Assembly (NCBI GenBank): GCA_021773835.1 | Contig: JAJFJQ010000010.1 | Location: 62,001 to 126,000, forward strand | From: Gammaproteobacteria bacterium | GTDB lineage: Bacteria > Pseudomonadota > Gammaproteobacteria > Ga0077536 | Reading direction: 5' to 3' | Length of the DNA: 64,000 nt | Shown: piece by piece, positions 27,633 through 36,789 of the stretch | How the letters are laid out: each line of letters starts with the position of its first letter | Numbering within the stretch: position 1 is the first letter of the stretch | Notes under the pieces: model-generated | What the model was told of the DNA's origin: nothing | Seen by the model: the letters and a program-made list of their open reading frames with translations, nothing else | Database searches by the model: none | Translations under genes and position numbers: made by a program

Positions 27633-29093
27633 ATGGGTTTCGACAACATCATCATCAACACCGACAATTACAAGCATTGTCACTACTCCTTGTACCCGCC
27701 TGGCACCGAGTATATCTCTAGTTACGTCGAGTCCCGCGGCGGCGAATTTCAATCGACGCTGTTCGTTGGACTACAGGCGTTTCTGCGCGAATACCTCATG
27801 CATCCAATCACATTGGAAGATATTGACGAAGCGGAATTCATCGAGCGTGAACAGGGCATGCACTTCAATCGTGATCTGTGGCTCGGTGTCTTAAACGACC
27901 ATGGCGGATATCTGCCGGTCGAGATCGAGGCGGTCCCGGAAGGGACGGTAGTGCCACCAAGAAATGTTTTAGTGCAGCTCATCAATACCGATCCGAAATA
28001 CTGGTGGGTGACGAGCTTTTTTGAGACCGCGTTGCTGCGGGCGATTTGGTATCCAACCACGATTGGAACGATCAGTTGGCTTGCGAAACAGGTGATCCGC
28101 GATGCGCTCGAAAACACATCTGATAACCCGCAAGTATTGCGCCACATGCTGCATGATTACGGTGCACGCGGTGTAAGCTCGCAAGAGTCCGCCGCGCTTG
28201 GCGGCTTAGCCCATTTAGTCAATTTTAGTCAGAGCGACACGGTGCCGGGCATCATTGCAGCGAAGCGTTACTATAATGCTGGCCACGTGTCGAACTCGGG
28301 CCCGAACTCAGAACATGCTGGATTTTGTGCGTGGGGCAAGGAGAATGAAGCGGCTGCGTTGCGCAACATGCTTGAAATGTACAAAGACAACGGCGTAGCC
28401 CTCCTACTAACAGACACCTACGACCATGAAAATTGTGTCAAAAACATCATCGGCGGCGAACTCAAGGAAGCGATTCAAAATTTCCCGGGTCTGGTCGGTG
28501 CACGACCGGATTCCGGTGACGTTGTGCAGGTAACCGCCGACACGACCGAATGGCTGATGGACGCATTTGGCTACGAGACCAATTCCAAAGGTTTCAAAGT
28601 GCTGCCGCCGTACCTCCGTGTGGTGCAGGGAGACGGGGTAAACTTTTATGCGCTACCCGAGATCTTCATCGAACTTGAACGTCGCGGTTTTTCTGCGGAG
28701 AACGCAATATTCGGCATGGGTGGCGGCTTATTGCAGCATCACAACCGCGATACAATGAATTTTGGCCAGAAGGCGAACGCAGTCTGCGTGAACGGCGTGT
28801 GGCGCGATATCTTCAAATCACCTACCGGGTCGGAAATGAAGGTTTCGAAAAAAGGTCGGCTCGCACTCAAATACGAAAACGGGATCCACACAACAGTACC
28901 GCGAGATTCGATCAAGCCTGAAGAAAATGAACTCGTACCGGTATTTCGTAATGGCAAGTTGCTCAAGAAATGGGACTTCACCGAAGTGATCGAAAGAAGC
29001 GAACGGGAGTATCCGGAATCTTATTACAGCGATGTGGTGAAGCCATTACGCGAAGCACGCAGTGCAAGCGGCGCTAAGTCGTCCGCGGGATAA
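27633..29093 (+). CDS. nadV: Nicotinamide phosphoribosyltransferase-like enzyme, divergent copy
   Basis: A 486-residue NAMPT-fold protein, full family length. Residues matching human NAMPT are seen: Tyr13 (human Tyr18), Tyr176 (Phe193), Asp202 (Asp219), phospho-acceptor His228 (His247) and Arg291 (Arg311). However, the loop after the His is AGFCAWGKENE where canonical enzymes and copy 2 have STITAWGKDHE, and SDSYD is LTDTYD. It probably makes a ribonucleotide from PRPP and nicotinamide or a related base. Specificity may differ from nicotinamide. It follows the cupin/PPOX pairs and is 15 bases from a HAD phosphatase gene. Confidence 0.85.
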   Translation: MGFDNIIINTDNYKHCHYSLYPPGTEYISSYVESRGGEFQSTLFVGLQAFLREYLMHPITLEDIDEAEFIEREQGMHFNRDLWLGVLNDHGGYLPVEIEAVPEGTVVPPRNVLVQLINTDPKYWWVTSFFETALLRAIWYPTTIGTISWLAKQVIRDALENTSDNPQVLRHMLHDYGARGVSSQESAALGGLAHLVNFSQSDTVPGIIAAKRYYNAGHVSNSGPNSEHAGFCAWGKENEAAALRNMLEMYKDNGVALLLTDTYDHENCVKNIIGGELKEAIQNFPGLVGARPDSGDVVQVTADTTEWLMDAFGYETNSKGFKVLPPYLRVVQGDGVNFYALPEIFIELERRGFSAENAIFGMGGGLLQHHNRDTMNFGQKANAVCVNGVWRDIFKSPTGSEMKVSKKGRLALKYENGIHTTVPRDSIKPEENELVPVFRNGKLLKKWDFTEVIERSEREYPESYYSDVVKPLREARSASGAKSSAG

Positions 29094-29108
29094 TAAGGAC
29101 CCCATATT

Positions 29109-29732
29109 ATGAGCTGCCTGCATGTCTTCGACATGGATGGAACCCTATTGATCGGATCAGCCTGCATAGAAATATCGCGTGCCGTTGGCTTCTATGAGGA
29201 GAACGTCGCGATCCAAGACGCCTGGACAGACGGAAAACTTAGCGACAGCGGGTATTGGGAAAACTGCCTCCCACTTTGGAGCGGGTTGTCGGAAAAGCAG
29301 ATCGATAAGGCCTTCGCCGACACTCAATGGCTCGATGGTGTCGAATCCGTCCTCCGCGACATTCAGGCCCGCGACGAGCACAGCATTACTATTTCGCAGT
29401 CGCCCCGATTTTTTGTCGAGCGGCTCAAGGCGTGGGGACTTGGCGAGGCGTTTGGCGCCGAGGTTACCCCCGGGAATGCCGCCGGCGCTGAACAGATGGT
29501 TTCTAGTGAAGATAAACTCAAAATCACAAATCGCCGACTTCGCGAGCTCGGACTCTCCATTGATGAGTGCGTGGTCTATGGCGATTCCAATTCTGATCTC
29601 GCGCTGTTCGAGAACCTCCGACATACCGTCGCTGTCAATGCCGAAGAGCGGATCCGAAAACTCGCGAGCGCCACCTATGACGGGGGCGATTTGTGGGACG
29701 CCTATATGGCCGGCCGCAAACTATTGGATTAA
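29109..29732 (+). CDS. HAD-superfamily phosphatase
   Basis: A 207-residue HAD hydrolase of the phosphoserine-phosphatase-like (IB) type. Motif I is FDMDGT with nucleophile Asp8 and Asp10, motif II is the Ser in TISQSP near 97, Lys in SSEDKLK gives motif III, and YGDSNSDLALF near 157 is motif IV. AAGGA precedes the ATG. Directly after a NAMPT-like gene, it may dephosphorylate the nucleotide product or remove a dead-end nucleotide. The substrate is inferred. Confidence 0.83.
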   Translation: MSCLHVFDMDGTLLIGSACIEISRAVGFYEENVAIQDAWTDGKLSDSGYWENCLPLWSGLSEKQIDKAFADTQWLDGVESVLRDIQARDEHSITISQSPRFFVERLKAWGLGEAFGAEVTPGNAAGAEQMVSSEDKLKITNRRLRELGLSIDECVVYGDSNSDLALFENLRHTVAVNAEERIRKLASATYDGGDLWDAYMAGRKLLD

Positions 29733-29808
29733 CCAATAGGCTAGCCGGGAGCGCCAGATTTCGGTTACTTTATACTCATAATGCGAAATGACAGCGAGGT
29801 GCAGATAG

Positions 29809-30246
29809 ATGGCTGAAGCAATTGCGCGATCAAAAACGGCAGAGACACTCGCCGATGCAAGCTCCGGGGAACGTGACAAGAGCCGCCGTGAGACAATCAT
29901 CCGCTTCGGTAGCGCCTGGGCCGCAGGCGATGTCGATGGTTTGATGAGTCTGATGAGTGATCAGCCACGTTATCGGGGATCAACAGGTCCCGAGCCCGGG
30001 ATCGAATTTGTCGGATCGGAACAAGTTCGTGCCGCCTTCGAACGGATCGCTGGACCCAATGCAGGATCACCGCCTGCTGAACCCGCCCCACCGCCTGAGA
30101 TGTATTTTTTCGAGGATCGAGCGCTCGCCTTCTGGCGTCTTAAATTTCCTGGCTCTGATTGCTTAGTGGAAGGTGTCGATGTGATGACATTCACGGACGA
30201 TGGGCGCATCGCGGTCAAGGATGCCTACCGCAAGGCGTTCAGTTAA
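29809..30246 (+). CDS. SnoaL-like (NTF2-fold) protein
   Basis: A 145-residue NTF2/SnoaL-type protein, with the standard opening helix ETIIRFGSAWAAGDVDGLMSLMS and GSEQVRAAFERIAG, ending in strands with GVDVMTFTDDGRIAVKDAYRK. Such domains serve as hydrolases, isomerases or binding proteins. A GCGAGGTG motif precedes the ATG. It lies between the HAD phosphatase and gcvT, 76 bases after the first and 163 bases before the second. No catalytic pair could be assigned with confidence. Confidence 0.75.
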   Translation: MAEAIARSKTAETLADASSGERDKSRRETIIRFGSAWAAGDVDGLMSLMSDQPRYRGSTGPEPGIEFVGSEQVRAAFERIAGPNAGSPPAEPAPPPEMYFFEDRALAFWRLKFPGSDCLVEGVDVMTFTDDGRIAVKDAYRKAFS

Positions 30247-30409
30247 ATGCCAGGCTGCCGGTAGGATCTATCTTATTTTGCGCTAGAGATTCCGCGCGAA
30301 TTCCGCTGAATTCTTTCGGCGTGACACGTCTATACCCGCGTCTACAAAGGTGCCATCATGGCCGTGCCGCCTCACCCGAGATGCGGACCCGAACGGACCT
30401 TTGATTTCG

Positions 30410-31546
30410 ATGACCGATAAGCTCGACGGATCGCAATCTACGACCCTACGCCAGACACCACTGCACGCGTTGCACCAGGAACTGGGTGCGAAGTTCGCCC
30501 CATTCGCAGGGTTCTCGATGCCGATCGAATACGGCAACGGCCTCAAGCACGAGCACTTACATGTGCGCGAAGCCGCGGGACTATTCGATGTATCGCACAT
30601 GGGCCAAATCGCGATCCGTGGACCGCGAGTCATAGAGGATATTGAAGGCCTCGTGCCGAGCGACATCACGGCGCTCAAACCATTTAGACAGCGCTACTCG
30701 GTGTTGACCAATGAGCGGGGCGGGATCATCGACGATGTCATGGTCACGCACCTACCAGAGCAAATGTTTGTCGTGGTTAACGCTGCAAACATTACACAAG
30801 ACCTCACCCACATCACCGAACGCCTAGCGCCCAATAATTCGATTGAGCTATTAGAAGACCGCGCCCTACTCGCGATTCAAGGTCCAAGCGCCGCTGCGTG
30901 CCTCGCCAAATGGGCGCCGGACATTGCGAAACTCGAATTCTTGCAAGCCGGCTACTTTCACTTCGGCGACGTTGAATGTCTCGTCCACCGGTGCGGATAC
31001 ACCGGCTGCGACGGATTCGAACTGTCACTCGGCGCAAACGAGGCAGCATCGTTTGCAAGCATGCTGCTCGAAGACGAGACCTTAGAGCCCATTGGACTCG
31101 GCGCGCGCGACAGCTTACGCCTCGAGGCGGGGCTGTGCCTTGCCGGGGTCGACTTCGATGCAGCTACAACCCCGGTGGAAGCCGCGCTCGAATGGGTAAT
31201 TGCGCGCAAGTATCGATCGGAACCGCAAACGGCACCGCGATTTCCTGGCGCAGAACAGATCCTGAAACAACTTAGCGATGGCGCCGAGCGCAGACGGATC
31301 GGACTGACCTCGACGGGGCGCGCGCCAGTGCGTGCCGGCACCTCGCTGCTATACGATGGACGTGAGGTCGGTCATGTTACCAGCGGCAGCTTTGGACCAT
31401 CGTTCGGGGGACCGGTCGCGATGGGCTACACCGACACTAAACTGGCCGCCCTCGGGACTAAGATGACCGTCGAGATCCGAGGACGCGTACACGAACTTCA
31501 AGTCACAAAGCTACCATTTGTGGCGACCACCTATTACAAGCCGTGA
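30410..31546 (+). CDS. gcvT: Glycine cleavage system T protein (aminomethyltransferase)
   Basis: A 378-residue aminomethyltransferase. It carries HLHVREAAGLFDVSHMGQ and GGIIDDVMVT, with the catalytic Asp in that segment (Asp108/109), followed by the OB-fold GcvT_C domain ending VGHVTSGSFGPSFGGPVAMGY. It transfers the methylene from lipoyl-H protein to tetrahydrofolate. ATG 30410 gives the family's normal length; an upstream GTG in frame would add 20 unrelated residues. No glycine riboswitch pattern was seen in the 163 bases upstream. It is 19 bases from gcvH. Confidence 0.93.
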   Translation: MTDKLDGSQSTTLRQTPLHALHQELGAKFAPFAGFSMPIEYGNGLKHEHLHVREAAGLFDVSHMGQIAIRGPRVIEDIEGLVPSDITALKPFRQRYSVLTNERGGIIDDVMVTHLPEQMFVVVNAANITQDLTHITERLAPNNSIELLEDRALLAIQGPSAAACLAKWAPDIAKLEFLQAGYFHFGDVECLVHRCGYTGCDGFELSLGANEAASFASMLLEDETLEPIGLGARDSLRLEAGLCLAGVDFDAATTPVEAALEWVIARKYRSEPQTAPRFPGAEQILKQLSDGAERRRIGLTSTGRAPVRAGTSLLYDGREVGHVTSGSFGPSFGGPVAMGYTDTKLAALGTKMTVEIRGRVHELQVTKLPFVATTYYKP

Positions 31547-31565
31547 ACAAAGGAGGACCTACGTC

Positions 31566-31940
31566 GTGAGTGCACTGCAATATACCACCGAGCACGAGTG
31601 GCTTCTGATAGAAGGATCGAATGCTACTGTTGGCATTTCGGATTATGCGCAGGAACAACTTGGCGACGTCGTCTACGTTGAACTGCCCGAGATTGGCCAA
31701 TCCTTCGGCCAAGGCGATAACGTTGGGGTCGTCGAGTCGGTGAAAGCGGTGGGCGAAATCTATATGCCGATTGCCGGCACGATCGAAGCGATCAATAGCC
31801 GACTAGAAGATGAGCCAGAGCTGGTCAACTCGGAACCAACTGCTGCCGGTTGGTTGTTCAAGGTCACGCTTGACGGTCAAGCCGATCTCGACGGACTGAT
31901 GGATGAGTCGGCCTATCTAGAATTTATCGCCACTCTTTAA
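31566..31940 (+). CDS. gcvH: Glycine cleavage system H protein
   Basis: A 124-residue lipoyl carrier protein. Lys60 in VESVKAVGE is the lipoylation site, and the E-H-E-W and G-I-S-D-Y-A-Q-E-Q-L-G-D motifs are typical. The start is GTG at 31566 with AAGGAGG 9 bases upstream. It carries the aminomethyl group between the P and T proteins. Directly between gcvT and gcvP in one operon. Confidence 0.95.
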   Translation: MSALQYTTEHEWLLIEGSNATVGISDYAQEQLGDVVYVELPEIGQSFGQGDNVGVVESVKAVGEIYMPIAGTIEAINSRLEDEPELVNSEPTAAGWLFKVTLDGQADLDGLMDESAYLEFIATL

Positions 31941-31996
31941 CACCGCTAACAACATCGTCCAGCGCTGCCGCGCAACACAAACCACAAGGATCAGTA

Positions 31997-34897
31997 ATGT
32001 CGAACATGCCTGAATCTTTAAGCAGTTTGGAGACATCCGGCGATTTTATTCGGCGCCATATCGGCCCGGACACTGCGCAAATCGCCGAGATGGTCGAATC
32101 ACTTGGCCTAGAGAAACTCGACGATGTCGTCGAGCGCGCTATTCCCGCCACGATCGTGTCTACCAAGCCATTCGCATTGCGCGAGACCATCAGTGAGCAA
32201 GAAGTGATCGCCGATCTCAATCGTATGTGTCAACGCAATCAAATCTTTGTGTCGATGATCGGTATGGGTTACTACGACACCATCTTGCCGGAGGTGATCA
32301 AACGTAACGTCCTCGAAAACCCCGGATGGTATACCGCATACACACCGTACCAGGCCGAGATCAGCCAGGGTCGGTTGGAGGCCGTACTCAATTTTCAGCA
32401 GATGGTGAGTGATCTCTCGGCCATGGAGATTGCAAATGCGTCGGTATTGGATGAAGCGACTGCCGCGGCCGAAGCAATGGCGATGGCGCGCCGGCTCTCG
32501 AAGTCCGACTCCAATATTTTCATTGTCGACCCCGAATGCCATCCGCAGACCATTGCAGTTGTAAAAACACGTGCGAACTCGTTTGGCTACCAATTGGAAA
32601 TCGCCGAGCCATCCACGGCTCTTGAAACGACGGCCGCTTTCGGTGTGTTACTGCAATACCCAGGCTCTGGCGGATCGATACGGGATATCGAACCGGAAAT
32701 AACAGCAGCCCATGAGCAAGGCGCAATTGTAACCGTCGCATCTGACTTGCTCGCGTTGTGCCTATTAAAGCCGCCGGGCGAATTGGGCGCCGATATTGTC
32801 GTTGGTAGCGCACAGCGATTTGGCGTACCGATGGGCTATGGCGGCCCCCATGCTGGATTCTTTGCGACACGGGAGAAATATATCCGCTCGATGCCTGGTC
32901 GGGTGATCGGCGTCTCTATCGATAGCGAGGGACGACGCGCACTACGTATGGCGCTGCAAACCCGTGAACAACACATTCGACGCGAACGTGCAACGAGCAA
33001 CATCTGCACCTCACAAGTATTGCTCGCAGTGATCGCGAGTTTCTATGCCATCTATCATGGTCCACACGGACTCAAAATGATCGCCGGGCGGGTACATCGT
33101 TTAATGCAGATCTGCGCCGCCGGACTCGAACAACTCGACTACAAGATTGCAACGCAGGCGTATTTCGATACGGTAACTGTGCGCACCCCGAACCAGGCGA
33201 TCTCGCTTGCGGCAAAGGCGCGCGAGCAGCGTATCAATCTACGGGTTATTGATGGGGATACCATAGGCATAGCATTCGACGAAGTCACGAGTCGAGAAAA
33301 TGTTGAAACCCTGTGGCGAGTATTCGCGCGTAGCAGCGCAGTCGTTATCGACATCGATACGATCGACGCGACAATCGACGATTGCATCCCAATGGGTCTA
33401 CGACGTACGAGCACTTTTCTCATCCACCCGGTGTTCGACCTCTACCATAGTGAAACAGAAATGATGCGCTACATGCGCAAACTTGCGCGCCGCGACATTG
33501 CGCTAGATCGCGCCATGATTCCATTGGGTTCGTGCACGATGAAACTCAATGCGGCAACCGAGCTTCAGGCCTTGTCGTATCCGGAATTTAATGCTCTACA
33601 TCCGTTCGCGCCGTTGGAGCAAGCGCAAGGTTATCGGCAGCTGATCGAAGAATTGGAAGGGATGCTATGTGACCTGACAGGGTTCGCGGCGTTTTCCTTA
33701 CAACCCAATGCCGGATCTCAAGGCGAATACGCCGGTCTGCTAACAATCCGTAGATACCATGAGATCCGAGGTGAGACCGCGCGCAAGATCTGTCTCATCC
33801 CTGCTTCAGCGCATGGTACCAATCCAGCGAGCGCGGTGATGGCCGGCATGAAAGTCGTTGTCGTCAAATGCGATGACGACGGCAATATCGATATCGCCGA
33901 TCTTGAGGCGCGAGCGACCAAGCATCGCAAGGAGCTCGCGGCATTAATGGTCACCTACCCTTCGACGCATGGGGTGTTCGAAGAATCCATCGCGACGGTT
34001 TGCGACATCGTCCATCGCAACGGCGGGCAGGTCTACATGGATGGCGCAAACTTTAATGCACTCGTGGGTATCGGCAGGCCGGCCGAGTACGGCGCCGACG
34101 TTATGCATGTGAATTTGCACAAAACGTTTGCGATACCGCATGGCGGTGGTGGTCCCGGTATGGGTCCAATCGGGGTGCAGGAACATCTAGTCGGTTTCCT
34201 ACCTGATCATCCAGTCGTTCCGGGGGTCAACCCGGCGGCCCACAAAGATGGCACCATAGGAACGGTATCCGCCGCACCATGGGGCTCGGCGAGCATACTG
34301 ACCATCTCCTGGGCGTACATCTCAATGATGGGGGCAAGCGGTTTGCGCCGTGCGACCATGGTCGCGATCCTCGCTGCAAACTACATAGCAAACCGCCTTA
34401 AGGCCGACTACCCAATTCTCTACACCGGGCAAAACGGCATGGTCGCGCATGAATGCATTATCGATCTTCGCGCTATCAAAGCCGCTTGCGGGGTGAGTGT
34501 AGACGACGTCGCTAAACGACTAGTCGATTATGGATTTCACGCACCAACGATGTCGTTCCCAGTCGCAGACACATTGATGATTGAACCGACGGAAAGTGAG
34601 AATAAACGCGAGATTGATCGATTTTGCGACGCGATGATCGCGATCCGAGCCGAAATAGCCGCAATAGAGAATGGGGAATCTCACCCAACTGATAACTTAT
34701 TACACAACGCGCCACACACATATCGAATGCTACTGGCGCGTACTTGGGAAAAACCCTACTCACCGGAGCAGGCGTTTTTCCCTCATGACAGCCTGCATGA
34801 TGACAAGTATTGGCCACCGGTTGCCCGGATTGACAACGTCCACGGCGACAAAAACCTAATGTGCAGCTGCCCGCCGATGGAGATGTATTCAGATTAA
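31997..34897 (+). CDS. gcvP: Glycine dehydrogenase (decarboxylating), P protein
   Basis: A 966-residue fused (homodimeric-type) P protein, the normal length for proteobacteria. The N-terminal half begins FIRRHIGPD and includes YTPYQAEISQGRLEA. The C-terminal half contains the PLP lysine in NLHKTFAIPHGGGGPGMGP. It decarboxylates glycine and loads the aminomethyl group onto GcvH. AAGGATCAGTA precedes the ATG. The gene converges on the second NAMPT gene with only about 20 bases between stops. The L protein is not in the window. Confidence 0.95.
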   Translation: MSNMPESLSSLETSGDFIRRHIGPDTAQIAEMVESLGLEKLDDVVERAIPATIVSTKPFALRETISEQEVIADLNRMCQRNQIFVSMIGMGYYDTILPEVIKRNVLENPGWYTAYTPYQAEISQGRLEAVLNFQQMVSDLSAMEIANASVLDEATAAAEAMAMARRLSKSDSNIFIVDPECHPQTIAVVKTRANSFGYQLEIAEPSTALETTAAFGVLLQYPGSGGSIRDIEPEITAAHEQGAIVTVASDLLALCLLKPPGELGADIVVGSAQRFGVPMGYGGPHAGFFATREKYIRSMPGRVIGVSIDSEGRRALRMALQTREQHIRRERATSNICTSQVLLAVIASFYAIYHGPHGLKMIAGRVHRLMQICAAGLEQLDYKIATQAYFDTVTVRTPNQAISLAAKAREQRINLRVIDGDTIGIAFDEVTSRENVETLWRVFARSSAVVIDIDTIDATIDDCIPMGLRRTSTFLIHPVFDLYHSETEMMRYMRKLARRDIALDRAMIPLGSCTMKLNAATELQALSYPEFNALHPFAPLEQAQGYRQLIEELEGMLCDLTGFAAFSLQPNAGSQGEYAGLLTIRRYHEIRGETARKICLIPASAHGTNPASAVMAGMKVVVVKCDDDGNIDIADLEARATKHRKELAALMVTYPSTHGVFEESIATVCDIVHRNGGQVYMDGANFNALVGIGRPAEYGADVMHVNLHKTFAIPHGGGGPGMGPIGVQEHLVGFLPDHPVVPGVNPAAHKDGTIGTVSAAPWGSASILTISWAYISMMGASGLRRATMVAILAANYIANRLKADYPILYTGQNGMVAHECIIDLRAIKAACGVSVDDVAKRLVDYGFHAPTMSFPVADTLMIEPTESENKREIDRFCDAMIAIRAEIAAIENGESHPTDNLLHNAPHTYRMLLARTWEKPYSPEQAFFPHDSLHDDKYWPPVARIDNVHGDKNLMCSCPPMEMYSD

Positions 34898-34918
34898 ATT
34901 AATTGACGCGAGGTCTGT

Positions 34919-36394
34919 TCAATACGCGTTAGAGGTAAAATCGGCGTCGAAATCGTCGGACATGATCGACTCCCAATAGTACTTCGGCACCTCTTGCTCT
35001 GAACGAGCAATGAGTTCTTTAAAGTGCTGCCGTTTAATCAACTTACCATTGCGGAACACGGGCTCGAGCAGATTCTCGCTTTCCGGCACAGAATCGCGTG
35101 GCACGGTTTTGTAGTCGCCGTTTTCCTTCACCAGCGCAAGACGCCCGGCCTTGGATTCTTTAAGCCCCGAGTCAGACGGTTTTTTGTTGACGGCGCGCCA
35201 TTCTCCATTGACCTTCGCCGCATTGGCTTTCATCGCGAAATGCATCGAGTCCCGATTGACCTGTTGCAGTAGTCCGCCGCCCATGCCGAAACCAACATTC
35301 TCCGCAGAAAGCTTCCGCTTATGCATCTCTTTATAGATATCTTTAAGGCTGTTGATGTTGATCCCGTCACCTTGGCAGATGCGAAGGCATGAGGGCAGCA
35401 CTTTGTAACCCTTGGTGTTGACCTCGTGGCCAAAGCTCTCCATCAACCACTCGATCGAATCTGCGACGACGGTTGGCGGGTGGCCCGAGTCCGGGCGAAC
35501 AAAAATTGGGGATTTTGCATTCTCGACTAAGGACTTTAACTCTTTGCCCCAAATATTCTTGATCGCATTCTCTAGATCATACGAGTCGGAGACGACGACG
35601 ATATATGGCCAGCCGTCATAGGCCTCGACTAAATTGCGATAGGCATCGGCTTCGTGGTCTTTGCCCCAAGCAGTGATCGTGGAGTGTTCCGCGGAAGGAC
35701 TTGAAATACCGGTCGCCGGCATTCCGTAATAGCGCATGGCGGCTACCGAACCCGCCATAGTATCGGTCTGGTGGAAATTGACAAGATGGGCCATGCCCCC
35801 AACCGCGGCAGACATTTGAGAGCTAACCCCCCGCGCACCGTAGTCGTGCAACAGCGCGCGAATGATCCCTTCAGGATCATCTGCGCTCTCTATCAACGCT
35901 TGTCGAATGATCTGTTTACACATCCAACTCAAGGTGCAAACAGTCGACGGATACCAGACCCCACGCAAAAAAGCGGTCTCTATGAAGCTTGTGACCCAAT
36001 AGTATTTCGGATCGGTATTGACGATCTGCACCATCACATTCCGTACCGGGATCACGGTTCCTTCAGGAATTGCTTCGATCTCAACGGGCAGATATCCATC
36101 ATAGTCATTGAGGACGCCCATCCAACCTTCCCGATAAAAGGGAATTTCATGCCACTCGCAAACCAATTCAGCTTCATCGATGTCCGCCAGCGTGATTGGC
36201 TTCATCAAATATTCCATGATGAAGGCCTGCAGTCCCATATGCACAACGGCAGGAAATGGACCGCCGCGCGCTTCGATATAGCTCGAAATATATTCGGTTC
36301 CGGGTGGGTATTGAATGTAGTGAGAATGCTTATAGCAGTCCGTGTTGAGAAGTATATTGCCTAAATCACCCATTTTATTCATGACATCTGACAC
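34919..36394 (-). CDS. nadV: Nicotinamide phosphoribosyltransferase, canonical copy
   Basis: A 491-residue NAMPT. The active-site segment SAEHSTITAWGKDHE (His237) matches the human enzyme word for word, as does VSDSYD, and Arg300 lies in VRPDSG. It condenses nicotinamide with PRPP to NMN. The start is taken as GTG at 36394, because GGGAG lies 8 bases upstream; ATGs at 36382 and 36373 are alternatives without a site. It is on the opposite strand to the divergent copy and to gcvTHP. Downstream of pncC on the same strand, it suggests an NMN-making and NMN-deamidating pair. Confidence 0.92.
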   Translation of the reverse strand: MSDVMNKMGDLGNILLNTDCYKHSHYIQYPPGTEYISSYIEARGGPFPAVVHMGLQAFIMEYLMKPITLADIDEAELVCEWHEIPFYREGWMGVLNDYDGYLPVEIEAIPEGTVIPVRNVMVQIVNTDPKYYWVTSFIETAFLRGVWYPSTVCTLSWMCKQIIRQALIESADDPEGIIRALLHDYGARGVSSQMSAAVGGMAHLVNFHQTDTMAGSVAAMRYYGMPATGISSPSAEHSTITAWGKDHEADAYRNLVEAYDGWPYIVVVSDSYDLENAIKNIWGKELKSLVENAKSPIFVRPDSGHPPTVVADSIEWLMESFGHEVNTKGYKVLPSCLRICQGDGININSLKDIYKEMHKRKLSAENVGFGMGGGLLQQVNRDSMHFAMKANAAKVNGEWRAVNKKPSDSGLKESKAGRLALVKENGDYKTVPRDSVPESENLLEPVFRNGKLIKRQHFKELIARSEQEVPKYYWESIMSDDFDADFTSNAY

Positions 36395-36789
36395 GTAACC
36401 TGCTCCCGTAGTTGGCAATGAAATTAGTGACCGTGAACACATTCCCGACGTTTTTTTGGTCTTCGGGATACGACCTACTTATTTACGCCTTATTCGAGAC
36501 GCACTTCTGCCGGATGGCTCTGCCGACCTGCTAAGAGCCGTAGAATTCTCCATCCGATGGTAGCTGTAATCAGTCCGGAATCCGCGACTAGGCGTCACCC
36601 CATATTAATCGCGTGTATAAAGCCTCTGGTAACGTACTCTTTCGGTCTAGCTGGTGTCAACTGAGGGTTTTTATTTGCCAGTTCAGCGGCTTATGCACAC
36701 CTCACCATCGACGTCCGGGGTCCGAGACTGCCACAGCAACATCAATTTCGAGCACAAATGTCGAGCAATTTCTGATGCTTTGATTTTGC
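36395..36789. other. Leader and promoter region of the canonical NAMPT gene
   Basis: About 395 bases without a supported gene lie between pncC and the NAMPT start, both on the minus strand. I saw no strong hairpin or clear promoter and cannot recognise an NAD-class riboswitch by eye. Confidence 0.35.

Noticed and set aside
30247-30409. Glycine riboswitch upstream of gcvT
   Set aside because: The conserved tandem-aptamer core was not found by eye.
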